Source: Azorinus chamasolen (taxonomy: Eukaryota > Mollusca > Bivalvia > Cardiida > Solecurtidae). Taken from it: DNA of 64,000 nt. Both the position numbers and the translations under genes were made by a program. The notes beneath the pieces were generated by a model, which was not told the DNA's origin, made no database searches, and saw only the letters and a list, made by a program, of their open reading frames with translations. The stretch covers positions 1-64,000 of the forward strand of contig OY755241.1 of the NCBI GenBank assembly GCA_963576725.1, read 5' to 3'. Below, piece after piece: positions 35,831-47,033 of this stretch (position 1 is the first letter of the stretch; every line of letters begins with the position of its first letter).

Positions 35831-36817
35831 AGCTCACCAGAGCACAAAGTGCTCAGGGTGAGCTTTAGTGATCGCCTGATGTCTGTCGTCTGTCGGTGTT
35901 AGCTGTGCGTTGTGCGTCATCAACAATTTGAACCTTTAAAAGTCTTCTCCTCTGAATCTACAGGGTTCTCAGCTTTCATCTTTGGCACATAGCATCACCT
36001 ATAGGTCCTGTAAAAATGTTATATTAATTATGTCCCTGGAGTCAAAATTGGCCCCGCCACGGTCCCAGGGGTGGCCAGTTTTCTCTAGCTGACTGTTGTT
36101 TTCTGTACAAGTAGCAGAATGCTGGGTTCACTTAGGTTGGCATGGGAAAACTATAAAAATCTTCTTGTCAAAAACTACATGTCACAGAGCTAAAATATTT
36201 GGTGTATAGATTTACTTAGTATACCTTATTGAAATTGGTTAATATCATAGTTCTAAGGTTAAAAATTGCCCTGTTGGTTATACTTTAAAACAGACTTTTA
36301 CACTATAAAGGTTCACCTGATTTAGAAGGACCCCAGATACTGAGTCTGTTTGTTCACATTGTTTTTAACCCATTCCCTCATAGGTTATTTTCAGATCCTA
36401 CCTCTTTAAATAATTCTACTGATAAGGTGCATTAATTAGAGAAAAGGAAAATTTCATAATTGTGTAGATTTGAAACCATTGTGATAAATAGACCATTTAC
36501 TCCTATGGAACAAATGCTCTCTTTATCACAATGGTTGCATAAAGTGAATATTACAGAGGCATAGAACGGTGTTTTTATGGAGGAAAGGGTTAATGCATAT
36601 CAATCTTATAATTAACTCATGTACAAACCACATGAAGTTACATACAGGTTTGCGTCAGATCAGAATCCAAACTGTGTGCTAATTTCAGTCAAGTCATTCT
36701 AAGAAATAAAGCCCCACCCCAGGGGTGGCCAGTTTTCTATACAACATGGTGAAAACTTTGAAAATCTTCTCCTGATTGTCTGGTGAGCGATATCAGGGCC
36801 ATCATGGCCCTCTTGTT
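35831..36817 (+). mobile_element. HINE/pearl-type element at the array's right edge
   Basis: Head hairpin at 35831-35863, TGTCTGTCGTCTGTCGG microsatellite, diverged internal repeats, and tail GGTGAGC at 36782 with stem-loop AGGGCCATCATGGCCCT and CTTGTT ending at 36817. A piggyBac-like MITE (36365-36593) is nested inside. Non-coding. Confidence 0.8.
36365..36593. mobile_element. piggyBac-like MITE (TTAA-CCCATTCC type)
   Basis: Starts TTAACCCATTCC and ends GGAAAGGGTTAA. TTAA target sites with CC...GG ends are the piggyBac signature. The interior has an inverted pair, AACCATTGTGATAAA / TTTATCACAATGGTT. A sister copy is at 43316-43515. No open frame. Confidence 0.75.
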
Positions 36818-36824
36818 TTTAAAT

Positions 36825-37072
36825 TTAACCCCTTCCCTTATGTAAGCACATTTTGATGCATCTGCAAACAGAGTAGACCCAGATCAGACGGCTCCTATGG
36901 GAGCCGTCTGATCAGGGTCTGCTCTGTTTGCTGACAGTGAAATATAGATCTGATTCTACAGCTTCTGTCTGAGCCAAAATGTCCTGAGTTCGTATGTCAT
37001 TATAAAAATACTCTTATTAATATTCATGACGTCATTATTTCCAACATGAATATTCATCAGGAAAAGGATTAA
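36825..37072. mobile_element. piggyBac-like MITE with an internal 32-bp hairpin
   Basis: Bounded by TTAACCCCTTCCC and GGAAAAGGATTAA. The interior 36864-36931 is a strong hairpin (GCAAACAGAGTAGACCCAGA ... TCTGCTCTGTTTGC). Related cores recur at 41226, 42780, 47320, 49277 and 63340. Confidence 0.75.
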
Positions 37073-37168
37073 CTTAATTTACTACAGAAGGGGTTTATTC
37101 ACAGGACTGAACAAAGTCACTTAAGATGAGCCAGTGGTTTGAAAATAAAAATTATAATTAATTTACAG

Positions 37169-37275
37169 GTCAATGCCAAACTTTGTCAAGAATGGAACAT
37201 CAAACACAGAGTAACAGCAGCATACCACCCACAGACCAATGGCTTAGACGAAAAAACCAACCAGACGTTGAAGAA
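37169..37275 (+). CDS. Ginger-like gene, integrase exon with the catalytic Glu region
   Basis: The acceptor TTTACAG and donor AA|GTAAGT frame 35 codons plus two bases. The peptide has AAYHPQTNGLDEKTNQTLKK, the diagnostic end of a gypsy-type integrase core: HPQTNG followed by the third catalytic acidic residue (the E of GLDE). In a working enzyme this Glu joins two Asp residues to bind metal for strand transfer. Those Asp residues would sit in the exon(s) just upstream, and none can be found. The exon's 3' splice site lies in one arm of a perfect 38-bp inverted repeat (37137-37174 / 37728-37765). The identification is firm as a family; LTR-retrotransposon origin is less likely because the exon is spliced to a protease and PHD. 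Confidence 0.85.
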
Positions 37276-39630
37276 GTAAGTATTAGATAGGATTAGAGCA
37301 TCTCTGAAGCAAACCTGAACCATACGTTTCACATTTTCAGCTGACCAGAAGTCATGTGAACTATTGCCATAATTTCCATCCGTCATTCATCCATCTCTCC
37401 ATTTGCTACCAAACTTGTTCAAATAATTACTAGGGTGCATAGATTAAGATGCATAATTTTGTTATTGATCATTCAAGATGGACCCCCATTAAAAGAAAAA
37501 GTGATAAAACTGCAGTTAAAGCAAATAATTAAAAACACATAGAAAGTGATGATCAGCAGAACAAAGCAGAATTTTCAAGAGAATCTGCCAACCCAGTTAT
37601 GACATTTCACTTTTTAGCGTTTTTGAATGCCAGTTTAAAAAATGGGATGTACATGTATTATGGAATGGCACTGTCTGTCTGTCTGTCTGTAACATCTGAA
37701 TTCTGCTTGGTGGATTTTTCTCAAAGAATTGACCTGTAAATTAATTATAATTTTTATTTTCAAACTACCGACTCACAGTAGCATGTCCAGTCCCATTATA
37801 ACATGCTTCTCCCCCGGGCCATTTTTTATTCCCCCTTAAACGAAGTTTGGGGGAGTATACTGGAGTCACCATGTACGTCCCTCTATTCGTTTGTCCGTTT
37901 GGCTTGTCCGGATCATAACTTCCAAAGTATAAAAACTATTGACTTCAAACTTCATATACAAATAGAACTAATTGACCACAAGTGCAGTGCACAAGGTCCA
38001 TAACTATGTCTTCAGTATTTTTGGAGTTATTGGCCTTAGTTATTTTTCTCAAAATCTGGCTTGTTATAACTCCGGAGCTTTTCTGTCATACCCCCAAAAA
38101 CTTTTTTGCAGTATTGTTAAACACCATCTGAAGTTCTGCACCTGCGATAAAGGTTTGGAATGAGTGATCTCCCTTTTTATACGCCCGTTTGAAAAAACGG
38201 GACGTATTATGCAATGGCGCTGTCTGTGTGTCTGTCCGTCTGTCCGTCTGTCTGTCCGTCTGTCCGTCTGTAACATCTCTAACTCAAGTTCCGCTTGGTG
38301 GATCATTCTCAAATTTTAACACAATGTTTATCTAGACATTCTACTGTAGCCTGCCAAGTCCCGGTTTGTTTATCCAAGGTCAAGGTCACTGAATTGGACT
38401 TAGAATTTGCGTTTAGCAAAAATGTTAACCGGTCTGTCTATCTGTAACATCTCTAACTCAAGTTCCGCTTGGTGTATCCTTCCCAAATTTAATCACAATG
38501 TTTATCTAGACATGCTACAGTAGCCTGCCAAGTCCCGGCTCGTTTATCCAAGGTCAAGGTCGCTTAATTGGACTTAGAATTTGCGTTTAGCATTTGCGTT
38601 AAGCAAAAATGTTAACCTCAATTTATGTGGAACAAGTCCACTTATTTACATAACACTTTGTGATAAAGCTTTGAAACTTATAACACTTGTTCATTGTCAC
38701 AACCTTCACCTGTAGGCAAGAGTAAATAACTCTGTCAAGCATTTTGACCGAATTATGCCCCTTTTTAACTTAGAATTTTTGGTTAAGGCTTTGTTAAAGT
38801 CCATTTATTTACATAACCCTTTGAGATAAAGCTTTTAAACTTGGAACACTTGTTCACCGTCACAACCTTCACCTGTAGGTAAGAGAAAATAACTCTGTCA
38901 AGCATTTTGACCGAATTATGCCCCTTTTCAACTTAGAATTTTTTGTTAAGGTTTTGGTTAAAGTCCACTTATTTACATAACCCTTTGAGATAAAGCTTTT
39001 AAACTTAGAGCACTTGTTCACCATCACAAGCTTCACCTGTAGGCAAGAGAACATAACTCTGTCTAACATTTTGACATAACTATGACGCTTTTTAGCTTGG
39101 AATTTTTGGTAAGGTTTTGGTTAAAGTCCACTTATTTACATAACCCTTTCAGATAAAGCTTTTAAACTTGAAACATTTGTTCACCATCAGAAGCTTCATC
39201 TGTAGACAAGAGTAAATACAATGTAACTCTGTCAAGCATTTAGACACAATTATGGCACTTTTTAATTTAGAATTAAGGCCCATGCCCATTATTCTCCCCA
39301 GGCTTTTTCCTCGGGGTACATCCAAGGTCATGGTCACACAATTGGCCTTAGGATTGCATTTAGCAAATATGTTTGTAACATCTCTAACTCAAGTTCTGCT
39401 AGGTGGATCCTTCTCAAATTTCACTACAATGTTTATCTGGACAATTGGACTTAGCATTTGCATTTAGCATTTGTGTCAACCCTTTCCCTGTTCTATGTTT
39501 ATTCAAAATTTAAATACCTACTGAATATCCATGGAAATAGAATTTGCTTTTAGCATTTACGTTTACATGTATATAAGTTGCTTTTATGTTCAAAACAGCA
39601 TTCTCTTATAATTTTGTTTCCTGATTACAG
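37276..39630. other. Intron with HINE fragments
   Basis: The 2.35-kb intron contains a decayed head (ATGGGATGTACATGTATTATGG, then CTGT repeats, 37640-37690), another family head at 37826 (TTCCCCCTTAAACGAAG...), and a larger copy from 38179 (ATACGCCCGTTTGAAAAAAC head hairpin, GTCTGTCC tract, ~180-bp tandem units) that runs to about 39480 without a recognisable tail. No exon between. Confidence 0.6.
37728..37765 (-). repeat. Inverted copy of the integrase-exon splice acceptor
   Basis: Perfect 38-bp reverse complement of 37137-37174, covering the polypyrimidine/branch region, the AG and the first six exon bases. Spacer 553 bp. Confidence 0.95.
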
Positions 39631-39805
39631 CACATTAAGGAAAATGGTTAACACGCATCAGACAGACTGGGATGAATTTATAGATGGAGCATTATTCTCT
39701 CAAAGGACAAAGCCTCATGCCTGTACAAAGTTCAGTCCATTCTTCTTGCTGTATGGCAGAGAGGCAGTTTACCCCAGTCAGCTTCCTGATGACTTCAGTG
39801 ATGAT
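39631..39805 (+). CDS. Ginger-like gene, integrase C-terminal exon
   Basis: Acceptor CTGATTACAG, donor GATGAT|GTATGT, 175 bp; it completes the split codon of the previous exon and ends in phase 0. The peptide includes a TLRKMVNTHQTDWDEF segment and FSPFFLLYGREAVYP, which match the conserved region after the integrase core (L-x-K-x-V...WD...SPF-x-L-LYGR-x-P). This region belongs to the integrase fold and its linker to the GPY/F module. The intact frame and matching intron phase (2, then 0) support a real spliced gene. Confidence 0.85.
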
Positions 39806-40623
39806 GTATGTATACTATTAAAAAATTCTGAATTTAAATATTGATATGATGGCAGAACAAAATATCATGTTGAATTGATAGTATTTTTTAACTAACGCGA
39901 GGAATCTTGGGTACGCTTTTGTGATCCCCTACCTTCCAGTGTCCTTCCATCTGATGGTCTGTCTGTCCATCTATCTGGCAACAATTATTTTGTTTTGTGA
40001 AGCCTTACAGCAGAATGTAACCAAACCGTACATAAATGATCTTTGTATCATGCTCTGTCAAAATTGTTAAAAAATGTGGATTCATGTAGAACTCTGCTAG
40101 TCATGGCAACCCTGATCTGGGTCTATTCTGTTTGCAAATACCTCAAATGCATTAAAATCTCTAAAGCCAGTGGTTGTAGTGTACTGTCCTGTTTTTGGAC
40201 AGATGAGAGTATAAAAAAGGGACCTTTTAGCTCACCTGAGCTGAGTATGCTCAGGTGAGCTTTTGTGATTGGCATGTGTTAGTTGTCCACCTGTCTGTCT
40301 GTCAAACCTTCAACAAATGCTATAATCTTCTGAAACTACACAACAGAATCTAACCAGAATTTACATTAAATGATCTTTGTATCATGCTCTATCAATTTTG
40401 TTAAAAGAACCCATATAGAATTGTGGTTGACATGGCTACCAAAGGAATAATATTTTATAGAACATCTTCTTTCACAGCCAGTAGTCATAATTGACAAAAT
40501 ATGGTTTACGATGCTTGTGAATATGGAATTGGTATTTCTTGACCAATAAGTCTAAAGTTAAGCATAAATAGGCTTTATCATCAACACGCCATCCAATATA
40601 AATATTCCATGTTTGCATTGCAG
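39806..40623. other. Intron with a HINE head at 40229
   Basis: Contains AGCTCACCTGAGCTGAG...CTCAGGTGAGCT (head hairpin, 40229-40261), a GTCTGTCTGTC tract and diverged body. No tail and no exon seen. Confidence 0.55.
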
Positions 40624-41199
40624 AGTGTAAAGGAGGAGCCATCGGCATCAGAAATAGAAGCTCACATATCTCTTAGGAAAAATCAGGAACCAGCAACATC
40701 GACACAGGTCATAGACAACATTACACAAGCTCACGGAAAACAACAAAAGGACTACAAGAAAAGAGTTGGCAAATCTAGGACATTCAGAAAATTCAACATC
40801 GGCGATGAGGTACTAATTCATGACACAAGAAAAGCAGCCACAAAACAGAGAGGAAATCTAACAAATAATTATACAGGACCGTACAAGATTACAGACATCT
40901 ACGGCAAGACAGCAACACTCCAAACACACAGCGGCCATATACTCAAGAAACATCATAGCATAGACCATTTGAAGTATTTTCAACGGGAGACCAACCAGAA
41001 CACCGAAGAACACATTACAGATTATACAGCTTCAGACCAGACAACAAAAATTGAGACGTACATAAAGGACCTTCAGAAATCAAACCAATTACAACTACTT
41101 CTAGACTATGTTGGCACCCTACAGTTCAGCAAACCAAAGAACCTTTCAAATCTTCAACAACAACTGATCCAGTGTCCAATGCAGACATTTATATCAGAG
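40624..41199 (+). CDS. Ginger-like gene, GPY/F chromodomain-like module exon
   Basis: 192 codons, phase 0 at both ends (acceptor TTGCATTGCAG, donor TCAGAG|GTATTT). Around residues 57-70 is FRKFNIGDEVLIHD, then NYTGPYKITDIYGK (about 84-97) and SIDHLKYF (about 115-122). Together these make the GPY/F module that follows gypsy-type and Ginger1 integrase cores and contributes to multimerisation or target binding. The first ~55 residues are a charged linker. The last ~70 residues show no known motif (T/Q-rich) and lead into the protease part. Confidence 0.85.
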
Positions 41200-41225
41200 G
41201 TATTTCAGTTAATTCTTACAAAGTG

Positions 41226-41435
41226 TTAACCCTTTCCCTTAAATATATACGTGTTTATACGCATTTGCAAACAGAGTAGACCCAGATCAGTGTCTGTCCT
41301 GTTTGCTAATGGATTTTGATAGTTCTGTCTTTTTTGAAAAAATGTCTACACTGTTCAAAATTTCTTTATAAGTATTTTGCCCATGAATATTCAGTAGGTT
41401 TTAAAATTTGAAATAAACAGAATGGGGAAAGGGTT
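41226..41435. mobile_element. piggyBac-like MITE just after the GPY exon donor
   Basis: TTAACCCTTTCCC at the left and GGGGAAAGGGTTT at the right (the final TTAA is mutated). The core carries GCAAACAGAGTAGACCCAGA and a GTTTGCTAATGG phrase shared with the other copies. It sits 26 bp inside the intron. Confidence 0.65.
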
Positions 41436-42395
41436 TCACATTTATTTCTTAATTATGCCTTTCTCCCCTATCCAAACAGAACCAAAACTGTAAATCCCAT
41501 CTGATCAACAGAATCTCAAGATTTATTCAGTTTTCAGAAAACAATGTCATGGCACAAATTATAGTAGAAAAGTGATATTTCTACCCGTAAAAATGCAAGT
41601 ATTAAATATTCATGAATATTCAGGGAGTAAAGGTTTAATTCAGTTTTTATCCCCGTCAGAGGGAGAGGAATATAGTTTTAGTGTCTACCCATCCATGCGT
41701 GTGCATGCATCTGAGAAACTGTTTCACCTTGAAACTTTGTATATGTTTAGTATGATAAACTATTAGAGATCTGCAAGTTTCACTGACATAGGCCTTGGAA
41801 CACCAGATTTATGGCTCTTAGTTTGTCTAAAGTGCTAACGTTGTGATCATCATGTGTCTGTCGTCCAGTGTCATCCTTCATCAGGCGTCAACATTTTATT
41901 TCAAACCACATCTCCTATAAGGTCAACAATAATGAAACTCTCCCAGGATGGTCTCTGTGTGATCTTCTGTTAAAATAGCTTCAATGGTTTGGATCTATGT
42001 AGAACTGGTTGCCATGGCAACCAAAAAAACCTTTAAATCTCTTCTCATAACCGATGGTCAGATTTCAAAATAGTTAAATGGGGATAATCAATAGATGACT
42101 GTCTACGAAACAGCTAAAACCGTGACAACATCTAAAACAACATGGCTGCTATTCGGCAGGTCTGTGTTCCTTCTATGTCTATATAGAAAACATAAAAGAT
42201 CTTCAAATTTGCTCTTCTCCAAATCCAAATTTTTTTTTTTTAAATCTCTTCTTCAAAACTGATGCTCAGATTTCAAAATAGTCCCAAAATAGCGGAAACA
42301 GTGACAGTATCTAATCAAAGCATTGTAGACGCTGCAGTATTCTTTGCATGGCATCAATCTGTACTCTTTATTTTATTTGTCACCTTTTATTGCAG
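41436..42395. other. Intron with repeat fragments
   Basis: 41505-41605 is a single inverted, partial copy of the 185-bp satellite unit (TATTTCTACCCGTAAAAATG). 41850-42260 holds HINE-like phrases (GTGTCTGTCGTCC, ACATCTCC). No exon. Confidence 0.5.
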
Positions 42396-42707
42396 GTTTC
42401 TAAAGATGCAGAGGATGAAATGGACATATTCGCGACCAAACTTCTACCATTCGTTAAAGATTTAAACATGGACTTGTCGAGAAAAACAACAACAACAATG
42501 CTTCTTGCAAGCACCTGTGTGAGGGCAGCACAGCTCCACCAACCAGTCCTGGAGATAGCACAAACTTTAAGACTGCAGCCCCCTCACCTAAAAAGTGTGC
42601 AGAAGAGCCAACCATTGGCCAACAAGGAGAGGCTGTCCGTTGGTGGAGAGACATTGGAAGTAGAAGACCTTTCAACATTAGATGGCTCAGAATGGCTGAA
42701 TGATAAG
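42396..42707 (+). CDS. Ginger-like gene, linker and start of Ulp1 (C48) protease domain
   Basis: 104 codons, phase 0 at both ends (acceptor TTTTATTGCAG, donor GATAAG|GTATGA). The first ~80 residues are a helical, charged linker. The exon ends with VEDLSTLDGSEWLNDK, the characteristic opening of Ulp1/SENP domains (L-x-x-L...W-L-N-D-x-x-I), continued in the next exon by IINSYLGLL. Ulp1 proteases cleave SUMO-like modifiers. In transposon-encoded members the substrate is unknown. Confidence 0.88.
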
Positions 42708-42779
42708 GTATGAAACAAAATGAAGAATATGTAATGGCATGCAAAGGATTTGTTGGTATTGGTAGAAATTGGAGAATTA

Positions 42780-42946
42780 AATCTATATTATGCTATAAGC
42801 AAACAGCAGACCTGATCAGTTGTGGTAGAGAGTGTTAAGTCAGTTCCATAAGCAAGCAGAGCAGACTCAGATTAGATGGTCATACAAGAGTCGTCTACTC
42901 TGTTTTCAAAGGCGTGAAAATGCATTTATATGAAGGAAAGGGTTAA
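42780..42946. mobile_element. piggyBac-like MITE, left end decayed
   Basis: Right end GGAAAGGGTTAA (42943-42946 TTAA). The core has GCAGACTCAGATTAGATGG and a GTCTACTCTGTTTTC phrase. The left border is unclear. Confidence 0.5.
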
Positions 42947-43315
42947 ACATCTCCGAAACCAATGGTCAGAATTCGAATGATATCTGATCATTCGAAAGTC
43001 TTAGTGTTACCTTCCACCAAAATATTGCTTCAATCATGTTGAAATCTCAAAAAACATGTCCGCCACATGAGGGGCTAAATTTCCTTATACAACCATATAG
43101 AAAACCTTAAATATCTTCTCCAAAAACTGATGGTTATCTGCCCTTGGGTTGGTAATCAATATCAATTTTGGTGTATTGATTGCCATAAGGTCCCGGGTTT
43201 GATCCCCCGCCTGACCAAGTCATTCGGACGAGACTAAACCGAGGTTCGACATATGAGTGCTTTACACTGGGTATCAAAAAGAACCAGAGAAACTCTGTTC
43301 CTTTGAACACTCATG

Positions 43316-43515
43316 TTAACCCATTCCTCCAAAGACCAAACCTCATTGAGTAAATCCCAAAACGAGCATTTACTAGAGCAAAGGAATTTTTTTTAGAATT
43401 ATGTAGTTTTGAAACCATTGTGATAAATGGGGCAAATGCTCTATTTATCACAATAGTTTCATTAAGTGACTTCTACACAGGCGTAGAAAGGCATATTTAT
43501 GGAGGAAAGGGTTAA
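43316..43515. mobile_element. piggyBac-like MITE (sister of 36365-36593)
   Basis: 200 bp from TTAACCCATTCC to GGAAAGGGTTAA, with the same internal AACCATTGTGATAAA / TTTATCACAATAGTT pair as 36365-36593. Confidence 0.75.
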
Positions 43516-43678
43516 TACAATTTGTATTGTGTAAGCAACTTAAATTTGCAACTTACCAAGTATGCTTTGAGGATAATGGTCTGTCGGTCCATAGCTTCCG
43601 ATATTTATAATTTTTAATACCACCTACTCAGTATACCAACCCAAAATTAACATGGATGCATTGTATTATTTTTTTCAG

Positions 43679-43807
43679 ATTATCAACTCCTATCTGGGTC
43701 TACTTAAACGGGAAAAGAATTTGACCAACCTGCATGTGTTTGTTTTGCCATCCTACACAGCTGTCCTTTGGGAGAACAACACATTTGACCAATGGATGTT
43801 TAAGAAG
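43679..43807 (+). CDS. Ginger-like gene, Ulp1 protease exon 2
   Basis: 43 codons, phase 0 (acceptor TTTTTTTCAG, donor AAGAAG|GTGTGT). The peptide begins IINSYLGLLKRE, the helix after WLND in Ulp1/SENP domains, then a strand-like HVFVLPSYTAVLW segment that corresponds to the '...v-f.s-F...' region before the catalytic His. It fits between the WLND exon and the His exon with no frame break. Confidence 0.85.
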
Positions 43808-44756
43808 GTGTGTTTTGATCATTCATGAAATGTAATATTCCATGTTTCTTCCTTTTCAAATTATAATTTTTATTAGTTGCCAATGTTTCTGAATTTACAT
43901 ATTTTTACATGTGTTTGAAAATATGTTTTGGATTGAATGAAACATTTGGGAACATCAATATATTCAAATTTTTCGTTTTAGCAGATAATCTTTGAACTGT
44001 CAGAAAAATTATGTTATTTTTTCAAAAATATTCTCAAATTCTTTTGGATTTATGTTCAGGTTCTTTGTCAATCCACTATGAGTATCCATGGAGGATATGA
44101 TTATCTCACTCGAGTATCAGTAAATTACACAGGCATAAGACTTTGTCAAGTGCCTTGGTGATTTTCTAATGCTGCTGGTTTTCATACTTTACATGAATTT
44201 ACAAGTGATGGATTTTTTTCACCCATCTTGGACAATGGATTAAATTCTACCTTTCAAAGTGCTGTTCTTTTCATAATTCATTATGGCCGTCTTGTATGAA
44301 TTTTTATCTCATTTATCTGACTGCTTATCCGACCGACGAAAGGTTCATAAATTCAAAGAATTCTGCATTGTAAAATACATACTTAAGTATGTAAAGATCA
44401 ATAAAATTGTGCATGCCTTAGAATTCCTTACCCTTGAAATAGCTGGCTAAAAATTGCATCGACCGTAACCGTAAGTTTAGATGTACATGTGTGTGAAGCC
44501 ACCCTTTGAGTGAAAACCAACAACAAATAAAGAGGAATAGTGACACATACTTTCAATTTTTTTAACTCGAATTCCATAATGGCATATGACGTCATGTAAC
44601 ATGTAACGTCATGTGACATGAAAGATGTTATTCAAACATCATGTGACATGTAAAATATGCATATCTTCTATGGGTAAAATTCCTACCTTACATGGGCGGA
44701 GAAGTAAAAATCTCTGCATAAAATTATTTTAATAAAATTATTTTTTTATATTTAAG
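43808..44756. other. Intron without recognised elements
   Basis: AT-rich, including a small cluster of GTCATGTGACATG-like phrases near 44590-44660. No exon seen. Confidence 0.4.
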
Positions 44757-44908
44757 GTACCATTTTCCATGTACCGGCACATCTTGATGCCCATCAACAG
44801 CAATGGTAACCACTGGATACTCATGGTTGTTGATGTGGTTGAAAAGGCTGTGTCCATCTTGGACTCGATGCATGGAGAGGAATTTCAAAAGTGGATGGAT
44901 TTATGGAG
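44757..44908 (+). CDS. Ginger-like gene, Ulp1 protease exon with catalytic His and Asp
   Basis: 50 codons plus two bases (acceptor TATTTAAG, donor TGGAG|GTATGT). GNHWILMVVD carries the catalytic His and SILDSMHG the Asp. The Asp lies 17 residues after the His, the same spacing as His514-Asp531 in yeast Ulp1. These residues activate the nucleophilic Cys in the next exon. The split AGG codon is completed by the first base of 46059-46179. Confidence 0.9.
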
Positions 44909-46058
44909 GTATGTTATCATGTCATTGTACAAAATTCATAGTCGACATACATTTACGTATCAGTGTATACCTTTGCTGAAATTATGGTCTTTTAAAGTCA
45001 GCAGTAATAATTCAAGCTATACATGAGAAATTTCGTTTTTAGCTCCACTATATCAAAAAATGTAGCTATTGTCATGACCTTCTCATCGGCATCAGCGCTG
45101 CTGTTGGTTGACTTTTTTGTTAAGGTCCATTTCTTAGAAAGTCAGAAAGTTGTTTGTTTAAAATTTGTTTTCACAAGGGCAGGTAATCCTAAAAATTAAT
45201 TTTGCCATAGTTATTTCCCCTTTTCGACTTAGAATTTCTGAAAATTTCAACTACATATTTACCAAATATCAACTGTCAACTATTTATTTGACCAACAATA
45301 GCAATCACCATATTGTCAATTCTAGATATATTAAACCTTGACTATGACATAGTTGTTATTAGCTCTCCAAAGCACAAAGTGCTCAGGGTGAGCTTTTGTG
45401 ATCGCCTGATGTCCGTCGTCTGTCGGTGTTTGTCGTGCGTCGTCAACAATTTGAACGTCTTCTCCTCTGAATCTACAGGGTTCTCAGCTTTCATCTTTGG
45501 CATATAGCATCACCTCTACAGGTCTTCTACAAAAGTTATATAAATTATGTCCCTGGAGTCAAAATTGGCCACGCCCTGGGAGTGTCAAGTTTTCAATAGA
45601 AATACAATGTATATAGTGAAAACTTTAAAAATCTTCTCCTGAAACTGTGATGTTCTCTACTTTCATATTTGGCATATAGCATCATGTTCAGGTCCTCTAC
45701 AAAAGTTATATAAATTATGCCCCACCTCCTCTTCATCCAGGGGCTAAAATGGATACCTGTGATGGTCACTAGCCGGTACTGCGGCTGCATGATTGCGCCA
45801 TATGTTAACAGTGATCAATATTGTAGGCGAATGAATCGGTGACCAGGTGAGTAAATGTACAGATGGCTGAACGGTCATTCGGACTGAAAGTAGACTATAA
45901 CTTGGTACTATACTTTACCTGTCTTTTCTGTTTACAAAGGAATAGAAAGGCGTATTTATTTAGGAAAGGGTTAAATCCAACCCAACGGGAATGAGAGATA
46001 TCTTTTTTAGTGGACAAAACAACTAATATTATACTGCCAAAAATATTTAATATTTTAG
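44909..46058. other. Intron with a HINE copy (45361 to about 45790)
   Basis: A head AGCTCTCCAAAGCACAAAGT...GGTGAGCT at 45361 is followed by GTCCGTCGTCTGTCGG and two diverged ~160-bp units (CTTCTCCTCTGAATCTACAG, GTCTTCTACAAAAGTTATA). A piggyBac-like right end (GGAAAGGGTTAA) lies at about 45963-45974. No exon. Confidence 0.6.
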
Positions 46059-46179
46059 GAAGTTTACAGAAGGAAGGAACGCTTTACCAGATGTTGAGCC
46101 AATGGGACCTTGGACTATGAAGCCCATGTCATGCAGCCAGCAAAAGGACAGCAGTTCCTGTGGTGTGTTTACGTTGATG
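46059..46179 (+). CDS. Ginger-like gene, Ulp1 protease exon with catalytic Gln and Cys
   Basis: Acceptor TATTTTAG, donor TTGATG|GTATGA; one base completes the previous codon, then 40 codons. SCSQQKDSSSCGVFTLM holds the oxyanion Gln and the nucleophilic Cys, six residues apart as in Ulp1 (Gln574/Cys580). With the His and Asp upstream, all four catalytic residues are present, so a folded, active protease is plausible. Confidence 0.9.
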
Positions 46180-46453
46180 GTATGAAACAATAACAGTTAT
46201 TATACCTCACGGTACTGTTCAATAAATCGATTGATTGATAAATGATCATAGTTTGAATATGTTTGGATGATTTTGTCCTAATTTGCTAGGCTTTAACAAA
46301 TTGTAACATGCCGTAAATAATCCTATTATTTTTCTTGCCGGTTAATAGCCCAGGTATTCAATGCCAGTGAATAACCCTATTACTTACTGCTGGTAAATAG
46401 CCCAAGTATTTACTGCCTGTGAATAACCTGATTGCTGTTATTTTTCATCATTT

Positions 46454-46755
46454 TGTGTCCCCAGCCGAGAGGCAGTGTGTCACTTAGGGATCACTTTTCC
46501 GTCGTCTGTCTGTCGGTGTCTGTCGGTGTCTATCTATCACACATTCCTGTTTTTGGCCGTCATTTCTAACCTAATCACTATAGAGCTTTTGAATTTCACA
46601 TGAGTCTTTCTCTCATTGAGGACCATTGATGTAATTAAGGTTTGTCACTCTACATACTCCTTTTAAGTTATTCCCCTTTGTTTCAATTTTCGCACTCCAG
46701 CAGATTAACAGTTCTGTGAGCAGATGACACACGTGTTCCTGCAAACACTCTTGTT
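46454..46755 (+). mobile_element. Short HINE-type element (subterminal repeat GTGTGTCA)
   Basis: Head region GTGTCCCCAGCCG...GTGTGTCAC (46454-46482), GTCTGTCTGTCGG tract, and tail TGACACAC with stem-loop GTGTTCCTGCAAACAC (46733-46748) and TCTTGTT. Same design as the other families with unrelated sequence. A ~50-bp triplicated phrase (AATAGCCCAGGTATT) lies just before it at 46310-46445. Confidence 0.6.
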
Positions 46756-47033
46756 TAATTATAAAAATAATGCTTGGAAATTTTCTGTCTGTTTTCAAAC
46801 GCCAAATAAACAACAATATTTGTTTGTTATATTAAAAATAAGGGTTGTCAATGCTTTTCACTGGGTAACCGGAAGAGTTTCACCATTATTTAAAGATATT
46901 TCAAACTTATATGCTGTAGGTTATAATCTTTGTTTTGCATTTTCACCAATGCACCACTAATAAATTTTTAACATTTTTTTATTAACAAGAAATTTATGTT
47001 AGTTTGTTTTATAGAATGAAACTTTTTTTACAG

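Noticed and set aside
42454..42744. 96-residue minus-strand frame
   Set aside because: Antisense shadow of the protease exon at 42396-42707.
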